Shown piece by piece: positions 47,162 to 55,464 of a stretch of 64,000 nt of DNA. A program made the position numbers and the translations under genes. Origin of the DNA: G963677485 sp942492855 (lineage in GTDB: Bacteria; Armatimonadota; HRBIN16); the NCBI GenBank assembly GCA_942492855.1, contig OW818647.1, positions 3,410,001 to 3,474,000 of the forward strand. Direction: 5' to 3'. How positions within the stretch are numbered: the first letter of the stretch is position 1; each line of letters starts with the position of its first letter. Below the pieces are notes generated by a model. It was not told the origin of the DNA. It saw only the letters and a program-made list of their open reading frames with translations, and did no database searches.

Positions 47162-48952
47162 ATGACACAATCTGAACAGACCACACCAGGTATCACGCCT
47201 TTCGATGATATCCGCGTGGGTGTATATGTATGCCACTGCGGGGGCAACATCTCCGATGTCGTGGACACCAAAGCGGTGGCAGAGGCGGTCGGGCAGGACT
47301 CCAACGTGAAGGTCGCCCGTGACTACGTGTTTATGTGCTCCGACCCGGGCCAGCAGCTTATCATCGACGACATCAAGGCGAACAACATCAACCGCGTGGT
47401 TGTTGCTGCCTGCTCCCCATCGCTGCATGAACTCACATTCCGAAACGCTCTGATACGCGCCGGTTTGAACCCTTACTTCTACGAGCATGTCAACATCCGC
47501 GAGCAGGTGAGCTGGGTCCATAAGGGTGATCATGGCGGGGCGACCGCTAAGGCCATCCGCCTGACTGCCGCCGGAGTCGCGAAGATTGTCCGGCAGGACG
47601 CATTGGAGCCCATCGCGGTGGATGCCAACAGCCACGTGCTGGTGATAGGCGCTGGCGTGGCGGGACTGCGTGCCGCACTCACCCTGGCGCAACGCGGTTT
47701 GGGTGTGACCGTGGTGGAAAAAAGTGCCGCTGCAGGCGGACGAATGGCCGAGTTGGACACGGTTTATCCCACCGCGGAGAAAGCCTCCGAGCTGCTGGCT
47801 GAACTCACCGACGCAGTGACCCACAACCCCAAAATTGAGCTGCTGACTAATACCGAGGTCACCGCCATCGAGGGATTTGTGGGTAACTTCAAAATCGCAC
47901 TCAGCTCTCAGAACGAAATATTGGCCGGTGCGATTGTCATCGCAACAGGCTTTGACCACTACCAGCCGTATGACGGTGAGTTTGGCTACCACACCTCACC
48001 CGAAGTCGTGACCCTGCCAGAGTTCAACCAGATTCTACGCCAACACACCACCAGTGCCAGCCAACTCAAGCACAACGGACGAGAGATTCGCGATATCGCC
48101 TTCATCCATTGCGTCGGAAGCCGCCAAGTGGAGGGTATTCACCAGCCGCAGCCTGACGGTAAAGTGAATGATTACTGCTCACGCGTGTGCTGCACATCCA
48201 CGATGCATACCATTGAGCAGACGCTGGACCGCTTCCCCGACATCAATATCTATGATCTCTTCAAAGACATGCGCACCTACGGACGCGGTCATGAAGACTA
48301 CTACGATAACGCCTCCAAAAAGGGAGTGCTCTTCTTCAAATATAACGACGACGGTCTGCCGCAGTTTGAGCCAGGCCTCAACGGGAAACAGGCAAGCCTG
48401 AAGGTCACCGACTGGCTGACCTGGGGCGAAGAGGTCACGATCCCCGTCGATATGGTCGTTCTGGCCACCGGCATGATGCCCAGAGATATCTCGGACATCG
48501 TGTCGATGTTGAAGCTTCCGGTTGGTGCTGACCGCTTCCTGCAGGAGGTGCACCCTAAGCTGCGCCCGGTAGAGCTGGCCAACAACGGCGTGATGATCGC
48601 GGGCACATGCCAGGGGCCCATGGACATCAACGAGGCTTGTGTGGCAGCGGGAGCCGCCGCCAGCAAGGCGTCGATCCTGCTCTCAAAGCCGATCATCGAG
48701 ATTGACCCCTTCGTGGCGCGTGTAGACGTCGACAAGTGCGACGGCTGCAAGCTCTGCCTGGCTGAGTGTGAATACAGAGGTGCCCTGACCATGGTTGGTG
48801 ACAAGGCATCGGTCAACCCCGCCATCTGCGTGGGCTGCGGAGCGTGTGTGGCGGTCTGCCCGCCTCGCGCCATCAACATCGCAGGATGGACACTTGAGCA
48901 GTTTGATGCCATGATCGACGCCATTACCACCGAGGAGGTGTCTCATGCCTGA
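47162..48952 (+). CDS. HdrA/QmoB-like FAD protein with C-terminal ferredoxin domain
   Basis: 596 residues. An N-terminal HdrA segment (VGVYVCHCGGNISDVV with C24, C26; then YVFMCSDPGQQLI, VVVAACSPSLHELTFRNALI and GLNPYFYEHVNIREQVSWVH) precedes the FAD domain (VLVIGAGVAGLRAALTLAQR, about residue 160). A CVGSRQ-YCSRVCC-type block is kept. The end is a 2[4Fe-4S] ferredoxin: C526-x2-C529-x2-C532-x3-C536 and C556-x2-C559-x2-C562-x3-C566. The pairing of two HdrA-like proteins with a membrane HdrC is the QmoABC arrangement. It starts 1 base after the previous stop codon. Confidence 0.92.
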   Translation: MTQSEQTTPGITPFDDIRVGVYVCHCGGNISDVVDTKAVAEAVGQDSNVKVARDYVFMCSDPGQQLIIDDIKANNINRVVVAACSPSLHELTFRNALIRAGLNPYFYEHVNIREQVSWVHKGDHGGATAKAIRLTAAGVAKIVRQDALEPIAVDANSHVLVIGAGVAGLRAALTLAQRGLGVTVVEKSAAAGGRMAELDTVYPTAEKASELLAELTDAVTHNPKIELLTNTEVTAIEGFVGNFKIALSSQNEILAGAIVIATGFDHYQPYDGEFGYHTSPEVVTLPEFNQILRQHTTSASQLKHNGREIRDIAFIHCVGSRQVEGIHQPQPDGKVNDYCSRVCCTSTMHTIEQTLDRFPDINIYDLFKDMRTYGRGHEDYYDNASKKGVLFFKYNDDGLPQFEPGLNGKQASLKVTDWLTWGEEVTIPVDMVVLATGMMPRDISDIVSMLKLPVGADRFLQEVHPKLRPVELANNGVMIAGTCQGPMDINEACVAAGAAASKASILLSKPIIEIDPFVARVDVDKCDGCKLCLAECEYRGALTMVGDKASVNPAICVGCGACVAVCPPRAINIAGWTLEQFDAMIDAITTEEVSHA

Positions 48953-49229
48953 CAACACACCCAAGGCCTATCTGCAGCAGCTCAAGCAGCTCAGAGCTGA
49001 ACGCGGCCCATTGCCGAAAGAGATGGTAGAGCGGGGCAAAAGCCAGATCACCATGCAAAAGGCCATTCTAGCGGCGATCGAGACGGAGGCCAAAACCGTG
49101 CCCGAGATCGCGGAGATCACCGGTATAGCCACCCAGGATGTGTTCTGGTGGATCACCGCGATGCGCAAATATAACCGCGTTCAAGACGGTAAAAAGCGCG
49201 GCGAATACGCCACGTACCTGAAGAAGTGA
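48945..49229 (+). CDS. Small winged-helix-like protein inside the Hdr operon
   Basis: 94 residues, overlapping the previous gene by 8 bases. The centre (AILAAIETEAKTVPEIAEIT, GIATQDVFWWITAMRKYNRV) looks like a helix-turn-helix/winged-helix module, and the C-terminus is a short basic strand region (KKRGEYATYLKK). No cysteines are present, so it is not an electron carrier. It could be an adaptor or a local regulator. I do not recognise the family. Translational coupling suggests it is made in amounts matched to the complex. Confidence 0.7.
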   Translation: MPDNTPKAYLQQLKQLRAERGPLPKEMVERGKSQITMQKAILAAIETEAKTVPEIAEITGIATQDVFWWITAMRKYNRVQDGKKRGEYATYLKK

Positions 49230-49239
49230 GAGGCCAGGC

Positions 49240-50370
49240 ATGAGTGTAACCATCAACCCAAAGCTAATCAAAGATATCAAGAAGTATGGTGCGTTTGATA
49301 TCAGTGCCTGCTTTAACTGCGGTAACTGCACAGCGGTCTGCCCGTTATCGGACGAGCACGGGAATTTCCCGCGCAAGTTGATACGGCTGGGCCAGATCGG
49401 CAGCAGAGACCGAATCCTGGCCAGCCCTGAGCCCTGGCTGTGTTATTACTGCGGCGAATGCTCCGATACCTGCCCGCGTCAGGCTGAGCCCGGCGAGTAT
49501 ATGGCCGCCCTGCGCCGATATACCATCGCCGCCAGTGAACCGACCGGGATCGCGAAGCTGATGTATCAAAGCGGCATCATGGCGATACTCGTCACACTGC
49601 TGGTTGGCATCGTGTTCGGGGCGTTCATGCTGTCCGTCAAAATAGGGGAGAACCCAGCGCACTGGCTGTTTTCGCCCATCTCCTACGAGTTCATCCATGT
49701 GTTTGGCATCATCGTGTCCATCGTCACTTTACTCACCATACTCGGTGGGGTTTTCAACGTGTGGCGGCGCATCATGAACGGTGCTGAGATGCCGAAGACT
49801 AAAAGCTCCCAGTGGGTCGCCGCTATCAAGAAGACCATAGCGGAAGTGGCCACCATGGCCCGCCATCGCCAGACCACAGAAGAGTCGGTGCCTGGCCCCT
49901 GGTATAAGCAGTCCGCCTGGGTTCATATGGGCATCATGTATGGCTTCATAGGATTGCTGATAGCCACCACCCTGGACTTCATTTTCCTGGTGCTGCTGCC
50001 GTTGGAGCTCACGGTGTTTTGGCCGGCGCGGATCATCGGTACCGTAGCCGGGCTGGTCATGATGTGGGGTGTGAGTGCCGCCATCTGGCGCCGGATGAGC
50101 AAACCTGAGAAGAACGTCGAACACTCACGGCTACCAGACTGGTGGGTTCTCATCTTCCTATTTGTGCTGGGGGTCACGGGCTTCTGGCTTGAACTCGCTG
50201 TCACATTCCGAGCCGCGGGTGCCGTCAATGACGCAGTGATGCTGATCCATGCCGCCATGGCGATGGAACTCGTGCTGCTGATGGCGTTCACCAAAATGGC
50301 GCACGTCATTTATCGTCCTATCGCACTGTTTGCCTATTACTTGAGGAAATCCACGGAGGAAACCGCATGA
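49240..50370 (+). CDS. QmoC-like HdrC/membrane-subunit fusion
   Basis: 376 residues. The N-terminal HdrC-like part has two [4Fe-4S] motifs, C24-x2-C27-x2-C30-x3-C34 (CFNCGNCTAVCP) and C68-x2-C71-x2-C74-x3-C78 (CYYCGECSDTCP). About six transmembrane helices follow (first near residue 110), with histidines inside helices such as FIHVFGIIV, WVHMGIMYGF and MLIHAAMAMELVLL that could bind b hemes, as in HdrE/NarI and QmoC. This subunit would link the soluble HdrA-like proteins to the menaquinone pool. No CCG-domain HdrB is present in the operon. It overlaps the DsrE gene by 4 bases. Confidence 0.9.
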   Translation: MSVTINPKLIKDIKKYGAFDISACFNCGNCTAVCPLSDEHGNFPRKLIRLGQIGSRDRILASPEPWLCYYCGECSDTCPRQAEPGEYMAALRRYTIAASEPTGIAKLMYQSGIMAILVTLLVGIVFGAFMLSVKIGENPAHWLFSPISYEFIHVFGIIVSIVTLLTILGGVFNVWRRIMNGAEMPKTKSSQWVAAIKKTIAEVATMARHRQTTEESVPGPWYKQSAWVHMGIMYGFIGLLIATTLDFIFLVLLPLELTVFWPARIIGTVAGLVMMWGVSAAIWRRMSKPEKNVEHSRLPDWWVLIFLFVLGVTGFWLELAVTFRAAGAVNDAVMLIHAAMAMELVLLMAFTKMAHVIYRPIALFAYYLRKSTEETA

Positions 50371-50939
50371 GCACCGACAACATACTTTCGATAGAACAAC
50401 TTTCTGAGCAAGTGGCCAGCCTGCAAGCTCAGATCGATGATATCAAGGCCGCTTCTCTGCCCGAAGACAAGCTCTCCATGGTGGTCTTCAGCGGCGATCT
50501 GGATAAGCAGCTTGCCGCATTTATCATCGCCACCGGAGCCAGTGCCATGTTTGAGGAGGTGGTGATGTTCTTCACCTTCTGGGGAACCGCTGCACTGCGC
50601 GACCCAAACAAAAACAAACAGGGCAAGGACCTCATCTCACAAATGTTCGGCTGGATGCTGCCAAAAGGCGCGTCAAAGCTGAAGCTTTCGCAGATGCATA
50701 TGGGCGGGATGGGCACGAACATGATGAAGGGGCTGATGCAGAAGAAGAACGTCATGTCCCTGGAGAAGCTCATCAAGGCGGCGGGCGACGCAGGTGTGCG
50801 AATAGTCGTTTGTCAGATGAGTATGGACCTGATGGGCATGTCGATTGATGAGATGGTGGACTACCCCAACCTGAAGGTTGGCGGTGTGGCCGCGTTCCTG
50901 GGCGATGCAGGCACCAGCAAGACCACGCTGTTTATATAG
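50367..50939 (+). CDS. DsrE-family sulfurtransferase-like protein (DsrE2/DsrE3 type)
   Basis: 190 residues. A coiled-coil-like N-terminus (EQLSEQVASLQAQIDDIK) precedes a DsrE domain: SMVVFSGDLDKQLAAFIIAT, VVMFFTFWGTAAL, a methionine-rich insert (KLSQMHMGGMGTNMMKGLMQ) and the catalytic segment VVCQMSMDLMGM with C149. The CQMSMDLMG sequence is characteristic of DsrE2/DsrE3-type proteins that exchange persulfide sulfur with TusA in sulfur oxidisers. The ATG overlaps the QmoC-like stop codon (ATGA). As the last operon gene it closes a TusA...DsrE bracket around the electron-transfer subunits. Confidence 0.92.
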   Translation: MSTDNILSIEQLSEQVASLQAQIDDIKAASLPEDKLSMVVFSGDLDKQLAAFIIATGASAMFEEVVMFFTFWGTAALRDPNKNKQGKDLISQMFGWMLPKGASKLKLSQMHMGGMGTNMMKGLMQKKNVMSLEKLIKAAGDAGVRIVVCQMSMDLMGMSIDEMVDYPNLKVGGVAAFLGDAGTSKTTLFI

Positions 50940-50977
50940 GGGCGGATGTACGCGACTGGACGACCGCCACTGAATGA

Positions 50978-51238
50978 CCGCGCCGGTTTTCTCCTAACCG
51001 GGGCGGTCTGGCGGTTAGCCCGGGGCCATTGTCTGAACCACGGATTACACGGATTAACAGGATTACACGGATGGGACGGAGAGGAACGGCCAATCGGGAG
51101 ATTGACTTCCCAGGCAACCACATCTTTCCCCTTCGCGCCTTCGCGTCTTCGCGTGACCCATCCGTGTAATCCGCGTAATCCGTGGTTCAAACAGGCACCG
51201 ACCCGGCCTTTTAGGGCAGCCACAGGGGGCTGCCCCTA
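50978..51238. repeat. Intergenic repeat region with nested inverted repeats
   Basis: The 378-base gap after the DsrE gene holds three elements. First, a CCGCGCCGGTT/AACCGGGGCGG hairpin (50978-51007), also found at 10989-11017. Second, a long inverted repeat: CTGAACCACGGATTACACGG (from about 51034) is mirrored by CCGCGTAATCCGTGGTTCA (to about 51190), with internal GGATTACACGGAT units. Third, a GGGCAGCC/GGCTGCCC hairpin (51214-51235). No gene is visible. Confidence 0.65.
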
Positions 51239-51317
51239 CTTAAGCTAAAGAACGCATCCCGTATAATGATGATGCATCTAAAAAGTATAACTCATCAAGG
51301 TAATACGGTAAAACCAT

Positions 51318-52775
51318 ATGAAACAACCTCTCATCATAGTTCTCCTAATCGGTCTGTGTCTTGCCGCCACGGCCAGCATGGCCCAGACCGGCAGTTGGGA
51401 CGTCACCACTGACCGCTCCGTTATGGGGTGGGCCGATAACGGCAAGCGTCCCGCGGAACAGCCTGTAATCGGAGCATTCCTGAATCGGTCAGCCGTCGGA
51501 AAAGCGGACTGCACCGGTGTAGCGAAAGGCGATCGCCCCGACTTACACTCGGCCGGTATTCAGGGGTTCGGATTCGAAATGCTGGTGAACAAGCCGTTCC
51601 GGACAGGTAAGCCGGTGAAGATTACTTTGGCTGTTCAGAAGGCCGATGGAACTTGGCATGTCATAGGTGGAGGTGCCCGAACTGCCAAATTCGCGGTCGT
51701 GCCTGCACCTCCAAAATACATCAAGCCAAAGCAGAGAGCCGCTGTACCAGTCGGCACCGAAGTTTGGTATGGCGGGGAGAACGCATGGGGTATCCCGACA
51801 GAGATCAGCGTGGACGCCTACAAGCATCCCGACCAATGGCAGTTTGTGCTGAAAAACAGCCAGGCCATCTCGATGCACAACAACATCATGGCGAAGCTGA
51901 AGGCTGATGATCTGCGTGCCATCAAAAAAGTGCTGGTGGATAACAACATCAAGTTGGTCGCGGAGATGGCTGGGTTGAACTCATGGTTTGTGAGCCAGGG
52001 CGACAAACTCGGCGAGATGAGCGCAGAACAGGAGATGAGCTGGAGCAAACTGTGGCTGACGCCTGAGAGCGAGGGCGGAGTGGGCGGCTGGTATGACTAC
52101 CTGCTGCTGGATGACCCCATCTGGCGCGGTATGACACCGGAGGACAAGAACCTCCACGCCGACCCCGTTGTGATCGCCAACGAGTTGGCCGATTCGCTGC
52201 TCATCTGGAGGTCGAAGTTCCCCAACATAAAGTTTGTGCTCTCCGCCAACTTCCCAAACTGGGGATGGAAAGGGCAGCCTGCCTACTACCACTCACCCTC
52301 ACTATTTGGTGAGATGGGCAGGGGCGATTACTACCCCATGCTCAACACATTCGTTGACGTGCTCACAAAACGCGGTGTAAGGCCGTATGCGGTCTTCGTC
52401 GATAACCCCTTTGATTACCTCGAAAAGTACGCATCCAGTAACCAGCTAGATCGTATCAAGAAGGTTGATTTGGTCGCGCGGATGGTGGACGTTGAGCGCA
52501 CGGTTCATGCCATGGGATTGAAATTCGGGTTCTACTGGAATTCCAATATTCAAGATATCGACGCTCCGATGTATACCAAAGCACAGCGCAACAAAATGTA
52601 CTGGGAGCATATCAGCAACTACGTTGAGCGCCTTCGCGATGCCGGAGCCAACATAGATATCTGGAGCACCTACTCATGGATGCAGGTGCCCACGGAGCAG
52701 ATACCCGAAACCAAACCCTACACCCAGGCATGGAACGCCATGCAGCTAATCAAACGGCTGCGCAATATCAAGTAG
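51318..52775 (+). CDS. Secreted protein of unknown function, TIM-barrel-like
   Basis: 485 residues with a clear signal peptide (PLIIVLLIGLCLAATASMAQ). Residues about 25-125 look like a beta-sandwich. The rest has barrel-like elements (NNIKLVAEMAGLNSWFV, YDYLLLDDPIWRG, FVLSANFPNWGWKG, YAVFVDNPFDYLEKYAS, LKFGFYWNSNIQDIDAP, IDIWSTYSW), suggesting a glycosidase-like (beta/alpha)8 enzyme with acidic residues at strand ends. No family is recognised. It stands alone between the Hdr operon and the convergent TauE-like gene. Confidence 0.65.
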   Translation: MKQPLIIVLLIGLCLAATASMAQTGSWDVTTDRSVMGWADNGKRPAEQPVIGAFLNRSAVGKADCTGVAKGDRPDLHSAGIQGFGFEMLVNKPFRTGKPVKITLAVQKADGTWHVIGGGARTAKFAVVPAPPKYIKPKQRAAVPVGTEVWYGGENAWGIPTEISVDAYKHPDQWQFVLKNSQAISMHNNIMAKLKADDLRAIKKVLVDNNIKLVAEMAGLNSWFVSQGDKLGEMSAEQEMSWSKLWLTPESEGGVGGWYDYLLLDDPIWRGMTPEDKNLHADPVVIANELADSLLIWRSKFPNIKFVLSANFPNWGWKGQPAYYHSPSLFGEMGRGDYYPMLNTFVDVLTKRGVRPYAVFVDNPFDYLEKYASSNQLDRIKKVDLVARMVDVERTVHAMGLKFGFYWNSNIQDIDAPMYTKAQRNKMYWEHISNYVERLRDAGANIDIWSTYSWMQVPTEQIPETKPYTQAWNAMQLIKRLRNIK

Positions 52776-52821
52776 CATCGATGTAGCAGCCGTGATATGG
52801 CTGCTGTTGATACGGCCATGC

Positions 52822-53598
52822 TTACGAGGCGAAACCCCAAATGAGCTTGGCCAGCACGCCGGCAACGACGATCAGAAACACCTTGCGAACCAGTGCGTTC
52901 CCGCCCCTGATGGCGGTGTGGCTGCCAAGCCATCCCCCCAGCATATTGGCGCATATCAGCGGAACCGCCACAGCCCAGGCCACATAGCCGTGATAGCTAA
53001 ACACGGCTAGTGCTGCCAGGTTGGTGCTCACATTCAGCACCTTACTGCTGGCACTCGCTTGCAGGAAGTCCATGCCAAGCCATAACACCATCGCGATCAT
53101 CATGAAACTGCCTGTGCCAGGTCCGATAAAGCCATCGTATATCCCAATCACGAAGCCGATGCAGGGCAGGGCATAGGTGGTGCTGTGGAGGGTAGGTAGC
53201 CGACGGGCCTGGCCCAGGTTGGGCTGAAACCAGTTAATGAGCAACACAATCAGCAATGATACAGCCACGATGGGCATGAGTGCTGAACTCGTAATTCGAG
53301 AGGCTAGTCCGGCACCAAGCGCGGAACCGAGAAGGGCACACAAAATGGGAATCCGCTGCGTATTCATAGATAGAAGACCGGCCTTGCGGTAGCGTAACGC
53401 GGCCGTGAAGGTGCCCGTTATCGACACCAGCTTGTTTGTTCCCAGAATCACCTGAACGTGATGATCGCCCCCCAACTGCGGGAATAGCAGCATGAAAGCA
53501 GGGAGTTGGATTAGCCCACCCCCGCCAGCAACCGCATCGACGAACCCTGCCAGAAGGCAGGCTGCCATCATGACAAAAAGCTCAGGTGTGAATGTCAC
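52822..53598 (-). CDS. TauE/SafE (TSUP) family permease
   Basis: 258 residues with about 8 transmembrane helices. The family signature is at the N-terminus, CLLAGFVDAVAGGGGLIQLP, and in the second half, GIYDGFIGPGTGSFMMIAMV, showing the inverted repeat typical of the YfcA/TauE superfamily. Members move sulfite, sulfonates, organosulfur compounds or other organic acids. The substrate here is unknown; its position 1.9 kb from the TusA/Hdr operon makes a sulfur compound possible but unproven. It lies 6 bases downstream of the histidine kinase gene. Confidence 0.88.
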   Translation of the reverse strand: MTFTPELFVMMAACLLAGFVDAVAGGGGLIQLPAFMLLFPQLGGDHHVQVILGTNKLVSITGTFTAALRYRKAGLLSMNTQRIPILCALLGSALGAGLASRITSSALMPIVAVSLLIVLLINWFQPNLGQARRLPTLHSTTYALPCIGFVIGIYDGFIGPGTGSFMMIAMVLWLGMDFLQASASSKVLNVSTNLAALAVFSYHGYVAWAVAVPLICANMLGGWLGSHTAIRGGNALVRKVFLIVVAGVLAKLIWGFAS

Positions 53599-53604
53599 AG
53601 ATGA

Positions 53605-54777
53605 CTATGCCGATCCGTGACTGTTCCAGGGGAAGGTCACGGTAAATGTGGTGCCCTCACCAAGCTGGCTCTCCACCCTGATCTCTCCGCCGTGTGCTTC
53701 CACTAGGTGATGCACGATGGCAAGACCAAGCCCGGTTCCGCCAGATGCGCGGCTTCGTGACTTATCCACACGATAAAACCGCTCGAAGATGCGCGGCAGG
53801 TGGCTGCTGCTGATACCCAGCCCGTTATCGGATATTTTCAACGTGACTTGTTGTGGGTTCTCCTCGGCGGTTACCTGCACATGTCCACCCGGCCGATTAT
53901 ACTTGACCCCATTGTCGATCAGATTGATCAATATCTCTTCCAAGTAATTTCGGTCAGCATGAATGACCAGCCCCTCAGCGATTTGGTTCTCGATGGTCAC
54001 ACTCAATGCCTGCGCCCGAGAACTCAACTGGTTCACCACCTCATCAACTATCGGACGTAAAACCACTGGCGTGGGTGTGGCGACAGGATGCACTTCGGCG
54101 TTGGCCAGAGTCAGCAGGTCGTCTGTCATGTTGGCCAACCGGATGCTTTGCTGCACAATGGCCTGCAAGAATTTGTCGCGCATCGCCGCTGGCACATCGG
54201 GGTTGTCAAGCAGCGCTTCGGCGTTTACCCTGACGGCTGCTAAGGGGGTCCTGAGCTCGTGGGACACGTTGGCCACAAAGTCGCGACGAACCTGTTCCAG
54301 GTGGCGCACTTCGGAGAGGTCCGTGATGACGACCAGATAGGTTGGGTCTGACATCGGCCGGTGTTCCATGAGGGGGGATATCCGCACGGTGCCCACCACT
54401 CGGTTGGGGTGCGTGATCACCAGCTCCGCTTGCTGGAACTGCTGTGTTTGCACAGTGCGCAGCAGCAGTTGGTTGAGGTCATAGCACAGGGTACGAGCCA
54501 GCAGGGTATCACCCATGAGCAAAGAACCCATCATGCGGTGGGCTGACGGGTTGGCCTCCAAGATGAAGCCATCATTGCTCACGATCAGCACGGCATCACC
54601 GATGGAGTTCAACAGATGCTCACGCAGCAGTTGGCTGTTTTTAAGCTCTTTAGCCACACCCTGCATCTGCAGCTCTCGCAGATTCAAGCTCGATTGTACG
54701 AATCGGGTGCGGACCATCAGTGCCCAGTACAGAGAGGCCAGAATGATGATAGCTATGATCAGCAGATTAGTGAGCAC
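53605..54777 (-). CDS. PhoR-like sensor histidine kinase
   Basis: 390 residues from a GTG at 54777. There is one N-terminal transmembrane helix (LLIIAIIILASLYWALMV), a PAS domain (about 50-160; DAVLIVSNDGFILEANPSAH), the HisKA H-box FVANVSHELRTPLAA with H173, and the ATPase with N-box NLIDNGVKYNRPGG, G1 ISDNGLGIS, F-box FERFYRVDKSRSR and G2 GGTGLGLAIV. Lacking a large outer sensor, it resembles PhoR/WalK kinases that respond to phosphate status through PhoU or cell-wall cues. It is 3 bases from its response regulator. Confidence 0.92.
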   Translation of the reverse strand: MLTNLLIIAIIILASLYWALMVRTRFVQSSLNLRELQMQGVAKELKNSQLLREHLLNSIGDAVLIVSNDGFILEANPSAHRMMGSLLMGDTLLARTLCYDLNQLLLRTVQTQQFQQAELVITHPNRVVGTVRISPLMEHRPMSDPTYLVVITDLSEVRHLEQVRRDFVANVSHELRTPLAAVRVNAEALLDNPDVPAAMRDKFLQAIVQQSIRLANMTDDLLTLANAEVHPVATPTPVVLRPIVDEVVNQLSSRAQALSVTIENQIAEGLVIHADRNYLEEILINLIDNGVKYNRPGGHVQVTAEENPQQVTLKISDNGLGISSSHLPRIFERFYRVDKSRSRASGGTGLGLAIVHHLVEAHGGEIRVESQLGEGTTFTVTFPWNSHGSA

Positions 54778-54780
54778 TAG

Positions 54781-55458
54781 TTAGCCTCTGAACTTGTAAC
54801 CAACCCCTCGGACGGTGAGCAGGTATTGTGGTTTTGGTGGATCAGTTTCGATCTTTTCACGCAGCCAACGAATATGCACGTCAACAGTTCGCTCATCCAC
54901 GTAGCTTTCTGCACCCCAGACACGATCGAGTAGGGTGTGCCGGTCAAAAACCAGACCAGGATGCTCCATCAAAAACTTCAACAGTTCGAACTCCCGCGGG
55001 GTGAGCTCCAGCTTCTTTCCAGCCATGGTCACCTCGTGCCTCTGTGGGTCAACAGCCAACTCACCGGCTCGCAGGATGTCAAGTGCATTGACCGGCTGCT
55101 TACCGGATCGGCGCATCACACTTTGTATGCGAGCGAGCAGCTCTCTGGTGCCAAACGGCTTGGTAATGTAGTCGTCAGCTCCCAGCGTTAACCCGGTCAC
55201 GCGGTCACTTTCGGTGCCCTTCGCCGTCAGCATGATGATGGGCACGTTGCTGGTCTGCCGTATATGCTCGCAGAGCTCGAACCCGCTGCGGGTGGGCAGC
55301 ATCACATCCAACAATAGAATGTCCGGGTTTTCGGATTCCCACAGTGCCAGTGCTGGTTCGCTGTCACTGGCCGTAATCACCTGGTAGCCTGCACGTTCCA
55401 GGCTGAACTGCACCGCATTCAGGATGGTCTCTTCGTCATCTACTACCAGAATCTTCAA
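54781..55458 (-). CDS. PhoB/OmpR-family response regulator
   Basis: 225 residues. The receiver domain has D7-D8, phosphoacceptor D51 (DILLLDVMLPTRSGF), T in MLTAKG and K in ITKPFGTRELLARI. The C-terminal winged helix ends with DERTVDVHIRWLREKIETDP and LLTVRGVGYKF, the OmpR/PhoB signature. It forms a two-component pair with the kinase just downstream. No Pho-regulon transporter is present, so the stimulus is open. Confidence 0.94.
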   Translation of the reverse strand: MKILVVDDEETILNAVQFSLERAGYQVITASDSEPALALWESENPDILLLDVMLPTRSGFELCEHIRQTSNVPIIMLTAKGTESDRVTGLTLGADDYITKPFGTRELLARIQSVMRRSGKQPVNALDILRAGELAVDPQRHEVTMAGKKLELTPREFELLKFLMEHPGLVFDRHTLLDRVWGAESYVDERTVDVHIRWLREKIETDPPKPQYLLTVRGVGYKFRG

Positions 55459-55464
55459 ATCGTG

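Noticed and set aside
44810..50939. Canonical QmoABC operon of sulfate reducers
   Set aside because: No aprAB or sat is present, while TusA, DsrE, MvhD-like and winged-helix-like genes are interleaved, so the standard call is incomplete.
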